Assembly (NCBI RefSeq): GCF_000296835.1
Contig: NZ_CAKE01000001.1
Location: forward strand, 124,001 to 188,000
Reading direction: 5' to 3'
From: Lactobacillus hominis DSM 23910 = CRBIP 24.179
Lineage (GTDB): Bacteria > Bacillota > Bacilli > Lactobacillales > Lactobacillaceae
DNA: 64,000 nucleotides
The translations under genes and the position numbers were made by a program. Each line of letters opens with the position of its first letter. The first letter of the stretch is position 1. Shown here one piece after another: positions 26,634 to 33,444 of this stretch. The notes beneath the pieces are model-generated. The model saw only the letters and a program-made list of their open reading frames with translations. It was not told the DNA's origin and did not search any database.

Positions 26634-28214
26634 ATGACTTTTAAGAATTTTGTAAAGATTAATCCGTTCCGCTTTGTTGCTTTCTTGCTTGTGACAATTT
26701 TAATACCTATTCTTTCAGTATTGGGTACATATTTAGTTCAGCAAGAAACAAACAGTGTAGTTGCTCGCAATTGGCAACAATTTGTTTTAATTAATACTGT
26801 TTCGATAATAGTTTTAGCGGCAAATTATTGTTTATACAGTGTAGCTACATATTTAACTAAAGTGCAACAACAAGAACTAAACGATAAAGTTCGTAGACAG
26901 ATTGTAGAGCACTATTATTTTGATAAAAAAGAACATCATGTTTCTGACGCTCAAAATAGATTGACTAATGATTTGACCATAATTAATGATAATTACTTTC
27001 TTAATATTTATTTTATAATTTACGGAGCTGTACAAATTATTGCAATTTTGGTTTACTTAATTGCTTTAAATTGGACATTACTGATTGCTAATGTGGTAAT
27101 GGTCTTGCTATCGCTCGCTTTACCAAAATTGATTGAAGCCCCCTTAAGTCGTGCAACCAATTTGATTTCTGAATCTAATCAAAAATACATTGATACATTA
27201 AATGAATGGTTGGCTGGTTTAGATCAAATTCGTCAGTTTATGGCTGGTGCTAAGCTTTTTTCAGTCTCTCAAAAAGCATCAAAAAAATTAGAAGATGCAA
27301 CTGTTAAACAAACAGCTTATACTAAATTATTAAACGGGATTAACGGCACTGTTTCAGCTATTTTTGGATTGTTAATTTTTATTTTAACTGGTTATTTAGT
27401 AAAAAATGGTGCTGTAACGATTGGTGTTTTATTAATTGTTGGTAACTTTAGATTTTATTTAAATCAAAGTCTGGAAATGATTACAGTTTCTCGTGGTGAA
27501 ATGAAAGGTACTATCGCTGTTAGAGAAAAAGTAAATAAAGATGCAGAATTTGTGCCTCATGACTTTAATCATGATGGCAAAGTGCCAGCTGCGATTGCAA
27601 CAGAAAATCTAAGCTTACAATTTCCAAATGGTGAAAAGTTGACATACCCTGATTTAACTATTAATCAAGGAGAAAAGATTTTACTTACAGGTGATTCAGG
27701 AGCCGGGAAATCGACGCTCTTTAAATTGGTCTTAGGTCAAATTAAACCAAGCTCTGGTAAAATTATCTTTAAAGATCAAAACGGTGAGCAAATTACCCCT
27801 GATATGTCGCACATTGGTTATATTCCACAAGATCCAGTGGTATTTCCTGCAAGTATTAGCGATAATATTACTATGTTTGATGAAAAGCTAGATCCGCAAG
27901 TTAAAAAAGTGGTGTCAGAAATTAAGCTTTCTACAGACGTTGATAAGTTCAAGGATGGTTTAAACCATGAGCTTGATTTAGATAAACTCAATATTTCTGG
28001 TGGACAAAGACAAAAGATTGTTTTGGCTCGGGCAAAAATTCACGATAGTGATATCATTTTGATTGATGAGGGAACTAGTGCAATTGACCAAAATGCTACG
28101 ATGAAAATTTTGGATAATTTAGTCAAAACTCCAGCAACAATTGTCTTTATTGCACACAATTTCAATGAAAAAATGCGTGATTTGTTTGATCGAGAAATTC
28201 ATTTAGTTAAATAG
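26634..28214 (+). CDS. ABC exporter half-transporter, second of a pair
   Basis: A 526-residue partner of the preceding protein with the same order of domains: membrane domain about 1-300, then ATPase with Walker A GDSGAGKST (from 353), VPQ-type Q-loop (YIPQDPVVFP), signature ISGGQRQK, Walker B IILIDE and IAHNF switch. The two proteins share PQDPVVFP and the KEN/DNI loops, so they arose by duplication. Both ATP sites keep their catalytic glutamate, unlike the exporter pair at 33445-37000. AAAGGAGGACTAAGG before the ATG overlaps the end of the first gene, implying coupled translation. Confidence 0.8.
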   Translation: MTFKNFVKINPFRFVAFLLVTILIPILSVLGTYLVQQETNSVVARNWQQFVLINTVSIIVLAANYCLYSVATYLTKVQQQELNDKVRRQIVEHYYFDKKEHHVSDAQNRLTNDLTIINDNYFLNIYFIIYGAVQIIAILVYLIALNWTLLIANVVMVLLSLALPKLIEAPLSRATNLISESNQKYIDTLNEWLAGLDQIRQFMAGAKLFSVSQKASKKLEDATVKQTAYTKLLNGINGTVSAIFGLLIFILTGYLVKNGAVTIGVLLIVGNFRFYLNQSLEMITVSRGEMKGTIAVREKVNKDAEFVPHDFNHDGKVPAAIATENLSLQFPNGEKLTYPDLTINQGEKILLTGDSGAGKSTLFKLVLGQIKPSSGKIIFKDQNGEQITPDMSHIGYIPQDPVVFPASISDNITMFDEKLDPQVKKVVSEIKLSTDVDKFKDGLNHELDLDKLNISGGQRQKIVLARAKIHDSDIILIDEGTSAIDQNATMKILDNLVKTPATIVFIAHNFNEKMRDLFDREIHLVK

Positions 28215-28221
28215 TTAATTG

Positions 28222-28246
28222 GCATCTCTTGCGAGATGCTTTTTTT
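28222..28246 (+). terminator. Intrinsic terminator after the ABC pair
   Basis: GCATCTC (28222-28228) pairs with GAGATGC (28233-28239), followed by T7. Confidence 0.9.
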
Positions 28247-28310
28247 CTTAATAAAGTAGCTGATAAAAGGTAGAATTGAAGTAAGTAAGAAAAGTAGAAA
28301 GGGTGGTTAG

Positions 28311-29306
28311 ATGATTGAAGCTGATGGGAAAGTCACGTTTTTATACGAATTAAATGGACTTCATCATGTAGTGGTGCAAGCAAGTTTTGTAACGCAAAAT
28401 CAGGTTCTAGCTTTGCAGCTGCTTAATAAACAAACCAACACTGCTGTCTTTTGCGCGCCTATCACAGGTAGTGAAATTTATTTTGACGAAAGCATGCCCA
28501 ATCTTTTTCTAAAAGGTGCAACGAAGCCTAACTTGGCCGGTGGTCACACCCAGACATTATTGTTTTCAGGTAGGGCTGATCAATATTTTGTTGGCACTAA
28601 ACCTAAAAAATCCGGTTCAATCTTTTGGGATACCCAGATTGCACGGGTAACGATTCCGCAAAATTCAAACGCGCAATATCAAACAAATACCCAAATGGTG
28701 CGTTTATCTTATTTAAACCGAGCAGGATATGGTGCTGATAATTCTGTAGTTTATCCAGGTAAAAACTTACAGCGACTAGAAGCTGCAATTTCTCCTAATT
28801 ATGAATTGTTTTTAATTGCCAGTATCGACTTTGATCATATTGGTCACTTTGCCTTGTATAATCTAAAAGATATTAATCAAGCCTTGGATGCAGCAGAGGC
28901 AAGTAGTAGCGATGTCAATATTCAAAACATTGAATGCTTAAAGGCTTTCACAATTGCTAATTTTAATATAAATGGGATTAAGTCGGTTCAAGGCTATGGG
29001 ATCGATAATGACGCAAATATTTATATTTCTAGTCAGCTAAGTCCAAGTAAAAATTGGCTCGGGATGACTAAACAAGGCAAACCTCGTCAAATCGTAAAAA
29101 TTCCTTGGGGCGAAGATAATTTAAGTAACTGGCAAGTTTTAAATTTAGATCATAATATTGCTCTTGATTGTTTAGGGTACGTGACTGAATTTGAAGATGT
29201 ACAAGTTTTAGGGAAAAATGACTTGTATTTAACTGTAGCTTATCATCGTGATAGCGACCTAACTACGTTGAAAAATCGAATTTATCACGTACAATTTAAT
29301 TCTTAA
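28311..29306 (+). CDS. Helveticin J family protein (class III bacteriocin-like)
   Basis: A 331-residue protein that matches helveticin J, the large heat-labile bacteriocin of Lactobacillus helveticus (334 residues), along most of its length. Shared blocks are GGHTQT at 77-82, QYFVGTKP, IFWDTQIARV, RLSYLNRAG at 131-139, EAAISPNY at 157-164, GHFALYNLKDIN, and QGYGIDNDANIYISSQ at 227-242. There is no signal peptide, as for helveticin J itself. No immunity gene was recognised. The ribosome binding site is modest (AGGGTGG). It is the first gene of a tight run with an SGNH-like gene, a Nudix gene and a glycosylase gene. Family membership is firm; antibacterial activity is untested, and a conserved housekeeping role is possible. 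Confidence 0.82.
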   Translation: MIEADGKVTFLYELNGLHHVVVQASFVTQNQVLALQLLNKQTNTAVFCAPITGSEIYFDESMPNLFLKGATKPNLAGGHTQTLLFSGRADQYFVGTKPKKSGSIFWDTQIARVTIPQNSNAQYQTNTQMVRLSYLNRAGYGADNSVVYPGKNLQRLEAAISPNYELFLIASIDFDHIGHFALYNLKDINQALDAAEASSSDVNIQNIECLKAFTIANFNINGIKSVQGYGIDNDANIYISSQLSPSKNWLGMTKQGKPRQIVKIPWGEDNLSNWQVLNLDHNIALDCLGYVTEFEDVQVLGKNDLYLTVAYHRDSDLTTLKNRIYHVQFNS

Positions 29307-29322
29307 TATTGGAGAAAGTAAT

Positions 29323-30078
29323 TTGAAGAAAGGCATCTTTTTAGATTTATTGGAAAAACAAAATGAGATTTCAGACATTGCTCGTCAAGAAATTAGTCAA
29401 GATTTGAAGCTACATCCTAATTTTGCTCAATATTATTTTGATCAAGCTAAAAGAGCAGGCAATAGCAAGGAGTTCAGCTTAAAATCAGTTGATTTTACAG
29501 CAAATATTTTGACTGACAAGACTGCCTTATTTTTAGGTAGCAATTTAACTTATGGCTTGAGCAGTTTGGGAGAAAGTTTTGTAGATTATTTATGGCAAAA
29601 AGATGGCTTAATTGGCATCAAAGATGTTGAAAATAATACCTTTTTAACGCATCAAGATAGTTTTCAAAAGGGCGATTCTTATATTTCTCGCTTTCAAAAA
29701 GATTTGAAATTTTATGATCCAGAAGTTTTAGTAATCGAAATTAGTAATAAAGATTTAGATGAAAATATTGCTTTAGGTGACATAAGCGATAAGCATTATG
29801 ATACGCAAACTATCATTGGTGCTTTAGAGTATTTGATTTCTCAAACGGAATTGCTTTGGAGATGTCCGATTATTGTTTATTTGAATTATAAAAATAATGC
29901 TAAAAAGCATGCGCAGCTAGCTGAAAAAGTTTTACAATTAGAACAAAAGAAGAGAATTTCTGTCATAGATTTTTCATCTGATAAAGCAATATCTAGTCAG
30001 CCAACTAGACGTGAGTTTCGCGATATTTGGCTACCACAATTTGAAAATGAGTTAAAGGAAGTGCTTAAAAATGGCTAA
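29323..30078 (+). CDS. SGNH/GDSL-like protein lacking the catalytic residues (pseudoenzyme)
   Basis: A 251-residue protein with a TTG start and GGAGAAAG upstream. The order of motifs follows a lactobacillar/clostridial SGNH-hydrolase family: block I LGSNLTYG at 71-78, then SLGESFVDYLWQKDG, block III EISNKD at 139-144, and CPIIVYLN. In active relatives block I is GSS.TYG or GDS.TYG, so the nucleophilic serine is Asn74 here. Block III would be STND. The DPIHPT block holding the catalytic Asp and His is replaced by SSQPTRREF near 225-233. The fold is probably kept without esterase activity. No signal peptide. It lies 16 nt after the helveticin-like gene and overlaps the Nudix gene by 8 nt. Confidence 0.65.
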   Translation: MKKGIFLDLLEKQNEISDIARQEISQDLKLHPNFAQYYFDQAKRAGNSKEFSLKSVDFTANILTDKTALFLGSNLTYGLSSLGESFVDYLWQKDGLIGIKDVENNTFLTHQDSFQKGDSYISRFQKDLKFYDPEVLVIEISNKDLDENIALGDISDKHYDTQTIIGALEYLISQTELLWRCPIIVYLNYKNNAKKHAQLAEKVLQLEQKKRISVIDFSSDKAISSQPTRREFRDIWLPQFENELKEVLKNG

Positions 30079-30481
30079 AGAATATTCAGCAGGTGCTATT
30101 ATTTATCGCGAAAATAATGGCGAACGAGAATTTTTAATTGTACAAAGTATTGTCAACAATAACTGGGGCTTTGCCAAAGGTCATATTGAAGCTGGTGAGA
30201 ATGCGCAAACAGCAGCTCAAAGAGAAGTATTAGAAGAAGTAGGCTTAACGCCAGAATTTGACTTTAATTTTTCTGCTCAAACTCAATATGTAATTCCAAA
30301 TGGTAATGAAAAAGAAGTTACTTTATTTTTAGCTTTTGCTCAAAAGCAAGAAGTTAAAACGCAAAAAGAAGAAATCAAAGATTTCAAATGGGTAAGCTTT
30401 GACCAAGCATCTGAATACTTACAAGGTCATGGTAAGATGTGCATGTTAAAACAAGCAAATGAGTATATTGATCAAAAATGA
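30071..30481 (+). CDS. Nudix hydrolase, diadenosine tetraphosphatase-like
   Basis: A 136-residue Nudix protein. The Nudix box is complete and correctly spaced: G37 x5 E43 x7 REVLEEVG at 51-58. The N-terminus (EYSAGAIIYRENNGEREFLIVQ) and the WGFAKGHIEAGE context resemble bis(5'-nucleosyl)-tetraphosphatases of the MutT/Ap4A type, which remove dinucleotide alarmones. The substrate is an inference. It overlaps the previous gene by 8 nt and the next by an ATGA junction, so translation is coupled. Confidence 0.85.
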   Translation: MAKEYSAGAIIYRENNGEREFLIVQSIVNNNWGFAKGHIEAGENAQTAAQREVLEEVGLTPEFDFNFSAQTQYVIPNGNEKEVTLFLAFAQKQEVKTQKEEIKDFKWVSFDQASEYLQGHGKMCMLKQANEYIDQK

Positions 30482-31116
30482 AATATCCTAAAGATTTAAT
30501 TGATAAAGTAAATAAAAGTTCAGCTGGATTCAAATTAGAAGGTATAAATGAGGGAGCGGGTCCTAAAAATCCTGCTTTAATGATCGTTGGCGAAGCTCCA
30601 GGACGCGAAGAAATTGAATCGCATATTCCCTTTCATGGAGCTAGCGGCAAAGAGTTAATGAAGTCACTTGCTTCAATTGGTTTGAAAAGATCAGACGTCT
30701 ATATTACGTCAGCTGTGCGTAGCAGACCATATAATATTAGGAAAGTTTTCTCTAAAAAAGAAAACAAAGAAGTAACCAAATATCCTAATCGAAAGCCAAC
30801 GCAAAAAGAAGTTTTGGCCCATGCACCCTTTTTAGACTATGAAATTTCCTATGCCAAGCCTAAAATAATAGTCACAGTTGGGACTACCGCCCTGATGCGT
30901 TTATTAGGTAAAAAATATGCTATTTCTGACTGGCACGGTAAAGCAATTAAAGATACGCCAATTTTGCAATTGAATCAAAATGAAGATGGCTACGTTTGGT
31001 CAAAAGAAAAATATACTGTGATTCCGATGTATCATCCTGCCGCAGTTTTTTATAATCGAAAGTTAACTGAAACAATAAAAAGTGATTGGTTAAATATAAA
31101 AGATTATCTTAATTAA
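30478..31116 (+). CDS. Uracil-DNA glycosylase superfamily protein without iron-sulfur cysteines
   Basis: A 212-residue member of the family 4/5-like uracil-DNA glycosylase superfamily. Seen: GEAPGREE from 38, IPFHGASGKELM, the VYITSAVRSRP strand, TVGTTALMRL, and YHPAAV around 185-190 with the conserved His. Family 4 enzymes hold a 4Fe-4S cluster with four cysteines; this protein has no cysteine at all, so it cannot carry the cluster. It may still excise uracil from DNA, or act on another base. It starts at the ATGA overlap with the Nudix gene and is the last gene of this operon. Confidence 0.75.
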   Translation: MKYPKDLIDKVNKSSAGFKLEGINEGAGPKNPALMIVGEAPGREEIESHIPFHGASGKELMKSLASIGLKRSDVYITSAVRSRPYNIRKVFSKKENKEVTKYPNRKPTQKEVLAHAPFLDYEISYAKPKIIVTVGTTALMRLLGKKYAISDWHGKAIKDTPILQLNQNEDGYVWSKEKYTVIPMYHPAAVFYNRKLTETIKSDWLNIKDYLN

Positions 31117-31176
31117 TATTAATGAAATCATTTTCATGATAATCTATAAGTAGATGATAATTATGGAGGTAAAATT

Positions 31177-31989
31177 ATGAAAAAGAGATGTGGTCTAGCA
31201 GCTTTAATAATTGCGACTGCTATGTTTACTGTTGCTTGTCAAAATAACTCAAGTTCAAATACATCAACTAGCTCGCAATCAAGCAAGTCTAGTCAAGTTC
31301 AAAAATCAAAAACGAGCGTTAAGACTAATAAAAAGCAAGAGCAATCTCATAGTCAAAGCCAAGCTCCTCAAGTAAGCCGTTTAACGCAAATGAACCGCCA
31401 ATTGAAGAAGGTATTTCCAAAAACGCTCTTGCCGCAAAATGATGGCTTAGGACAAGGATCAGATAAATTAAATGTTCGCTATAGCATCTCAAATGGCGAA
31501 AATGATATTTACTATAGCGTAGGAAATAATGCTTTAAGCTTTAATAATCCAGCTGTTAAGAAAGAATTGCCATTTGCAGTCTTGAGCGAAATGACTAACT
31601 TAAATGATAGTCAAGCTGACGATTTGATTAATTTCCAAGCTGATGAACAAGGCTTACCACAAGTAAAAGTTGATACTGATGTTACAGCCACTCAGCAAAG
31701 TGGTGCCGGACAAACTTATTTGAACTGGGTTCAAGGAAAGTGGTCATTTACTGTTCATGCTAATGCTTTAGCTGAGCAAAATCCTTTGCCAACTGCTAAG
31801 CAAGTTGTACAACTTGCTAAAAAGTATAAATTGCCAGAAACTCAAACTCACGGTTCAATGAGAATCCAGGTTGGATATTCTTATGGCTCGCTTGAAAATG
31901 TAATTACTTGGAAAGAAAATGGGCATGTTTACCAACTTAGGGCACACAGCTTAGATACAGCATTTAAGATGGTTTCAAGCATGAAGTGA
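31177..31989 (+). CDS. Lipoprotein of unknown function
   Basis: A 270-residue predicted surface lipoprotein. The signal peptide MKKRCGLAALIIATAMFTVAC ends in the lipobox TVAC. It is followed by a Ser/Asn/Gln/Lys-rich linker to about residue 70 and a folded part of about 200 residues (MNRQLKKVFPKTLLPQNDG, NDIYYSVGNNALSF, YLNWVQGKWSFTVHANAL). No family is recognised. The linker-plus-domain layout is common among lactobacillar lipoproteins. GGAGG lies before the ATG, and a GATAAT about 20 nt upstream may be its -10. It ends at a terminator shared with lexA on the other strand. Confidence 0.8.
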   Translation: MKKRCGLAALIIATAMFTVACQNNSSSNTSTSSQSSKSSQVQKSKTSVKTNKKQEQSHSQSQAPQVSRLTQMNRQLKKVFPKTLLPQNDGLGQGSDKLNVRYSISNGENDIYYSVGNNALSFNNPAVKKELPFAVLSEMTNLNDSQADDLINFQADEQGLPQVKVDTDVTATQQSGAGQTYLNWVQGKWSFTVHANALAEQNPLPTAKQVVQLAKKYKLPETQTHGSMRIQVGYSYGSLENVITWKENGHVYQLRAHSLDTAFKMVSSMK

Positions 31990-32001
31990 TTTTAGAAAAA
32001 T

Positions 32002-32034
32002 AAAAATGCAGGTTCTTTTGAACCTGCATTTTTT
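32002..32034. terminator. Bidirectional intrinsic terminator between the lipoprotein gene and lexA
   Basis: AAAAATGCAGGTTC (32002-32015) pairs with GAACCTGCATTTTT (32020-32033). T runs exist on both strands. Confidence 0.92.
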
Positions 32035-32035
32035 A

Positions 32036-32659
32036 TTAATCGATATTGTTACGATAAAGTCCAACAACTTTTCCTAAGATATGAACTTCATTTAAAATAA
32101 TTGGCGCCATGGTATCATTTTCCGGTTGTAGTCGGTAATGGTCTTTTTCTTTGTAAAAGCGCTTGACAGTGGCTTCATTTTCTTCAGTCATTGCTACGAC
32201 GATTTCACCATTTGTCGCACTAGATTGCTTACGAACAATAACATTGTCGCCATCTAAAATCCCGGCATTAATCATGGAAGTTCCATGAACTTTTAACATA
32301 AATAAATCGCCTGCATCACTAGCTAAATCAGGGGGCAGCGGGAAGTAGTCTTCAACATCTTCGACTGCCAAAATAGGTTGTCCCGCAGTAACCACACCTA
32401 CTACTGGAATATCTTTAGGCTTAATGTCTAAAGCATTCAATCCTTCGCGTGTAACTTCAATTGCTCGAGGTTTAGTGGCATCTTTTAAAATTAGACCTTT
32501 ACGCTCTAAACGTGCTAAATGACCGTGTACCGTAGAGGTAGACGATAAGTTAACTGCGCTACAAATCTCACGAACAGTTGGGGGAAAACCGCGATCTTCA
32601 ACCGTCTCGTAGATGTATCTTAAAATTTCTAATTGTTTGGATTCGTGTGTTTCAGTCAT
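32036..32659 (-). CDS. lexA: LexA repressor
   Basis: SOS-response repressor and self-cleaving serine protease of 207 residues. The N-terminal winged helix is about 1-70 ([31 protein letters not shown] split as helix-turn-helix). The cleavage site Ala92-Gly93 lies in [10 protein letters not shown]. The catalytic pair is Ser128 (HGTSM) and Lys166 (ATVKRFY). GGAGATAAATT precedes the ATG on this strand. It is divergent from ynzC, with one SOS box between them overlapping its own -35, so it should repress itself and be induced by DNA damage through RecA. Confidence 0.97.
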   Translation of the reverse strand: MTETHESKQLEILRYIYETVEDRGFPPTVREICSAVNLSSTSTVHGHLARLERKGLILKDATKPRAIEVTREGLNALDIKPKDIPVVGVVTAGQPILAVEDVEDYFPLPPDLASDAGDLFMLKVHGTSMINAGILDGDNVIVRKQSSATNGEIVVAMTEENEATVKRFYKEKDHYRLQPENDTMAPIILNEVHILGKVVGLYRNNID

Positions 32660-32687
32660 AATTTATCTCCATTTAATTCTTATCTAT

Positions 32688-32716
32688 ATTCTAGCAAATT
32701 CCAGCCAGATTAACAA
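32688..32716 (-). promoter_or_regulatory. lexA promoter
   Basis: On the minus strand: TTGTTA (32716-32711), 17 bp, then TAGAAT (32693-32688) with an extended TGC. The SOS box covers the -35. Confidence 0.75.
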
Positions 32717-32727
32717 ACAAATGTTCT
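32714..32727. promoter_or_regulatory. LexA operator (SOS box)
   Basis: CAAACAAATGTTCT matches the Firmicute SOS consensus CGAACNNNNGTTCG at the AAC-4-GTTC core, with outer mismatches. It overlaps the lexA -35 hexamer and lies about 77 nt before the ynzC start, so it is placed to control lexA and possibly the divergent pair. Confidence 0.75.
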
Positions 32728-32803
32728 AAAAAATTTAAGTGCTAGCGCTTTTTTTCTTTAAATAACTAAGGTAGACTAGTGATGTATAGTGAGGTGTTTA
32801 ATT

Positions 32804-33052
32804 ATGGACAAGAAAGAAGAAGAAAAAGTAATCAAACGAATCAATGAACTTTATCATCTAAGTCAAGAAAGAGAATTAACTCCAGAAGAACTAGAAGAAA
32901 GAAAAAAACTGAGAGCAGCATTTTTGGAGAACTTCAGAGCTGGATTTAGACAACAACTTGAAGATACAGTTGTGATCGATAAAGATGGTAAAGAAGTTAC
33001 TTCTGAAAAAGCAAAAGAAGCTCAAAGAAGAAAAGGTTTAAGAAAAGATTAG
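32804..33052 (+). CDS. ynzC: UPF0291/DUF896 family protein YnzC
   Basis: An 82-residue, highly charged, all-helical protein (RINELYHLSQERELTPEELEERKKLR region). It matches the DUF896 family, whose Bacillus subtilis member ynzC lies in the lexA-linked SOS operon after yneA and yneB. The function is unknown. GAGGTG precedes the ATG at 32804; the earlier ATG at 32789 has no ribosome binding site. It lies divergent from lexA. The division inhibitor yneA expected between them in Bacillus is absent here. Confidence 0.88.
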   Translation: MDKKEEEKVIKRINELYHLSQERELTPEELEERKKLRAAFLENFRAGFRQQLEDTVVIDKDGKEVTSEKAKEAQRRKGLRKD

Positions 33053-33122
33053 AAAATAGACTTTAAAAAGAAGTGGTTTTTTAGTAGAATTTACTTGATA
33101 CAAAATTGGAGGTTTTCAAATA

Positions 33123-33344
33123 ATGAATTTAGGATTAGCAATATTTTTGATTGTCATCGCACTTTTAATTGGTCTTATCGGAGGCTTTTATGGTGCACGT
33201 GCTTATATGAAGAAGTATTTTAAAGACAATCCTCCAATTAGTGAAGATATGATTGCTGCTATGATGTCACAAATGGGTCAAAAGCCATCTGCTAAGAAGT
33301 TAAATCAAGTTATGAACATGATGAAACACCAGCAAAATAAGTAA
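33123..33344 (+). CDS. yneF: UPF0154 family membrane protein YneF
   Basis: A 73-residue protein with one N-terminal membrane helix (LGLAIFLIVIALLIGLIGGF) and a conserved cytoplasmic tail (NPPISEDMIAAMMSQMGQKPSAKKLNQVM in two parts), the hallmark of YneF/UPF0154. The function is unknown. GGAGG lies 9 nt before the ATG. It sits close to ynzC and lexA as in other Firmicutes, probably in one transcript with ynzC, and ends at a terminator. Confidence 0.92.
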   Translation: MNLGLAIFLIVIALLIGLIGGFYGARAYMKKYFKDNPPISEDMIAAMMSQMGQKPSAKKLNQVMNMMKHQQNK

Positions 33345-33375
33345 ATTCTATCTCATCACTAATTTTAAAGAATGT

Positions 33376-33412
33376 AAGGAAGGCAGGTATTATCTTCGCC
33401 TTCCTTTCTTTT
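33376..33412 (+). terminator. Intrinsic terminator after yneF
   Basis: AAGGAAGGC (33376-33384) pairs with GCCTTCCTT (33398-33406), followed by a T-rich tail. Confidence 0.8.
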
Positions 33413-33444
33413 ATCATTTTTGTTTTTTACTTTGAGGAAAAGAT

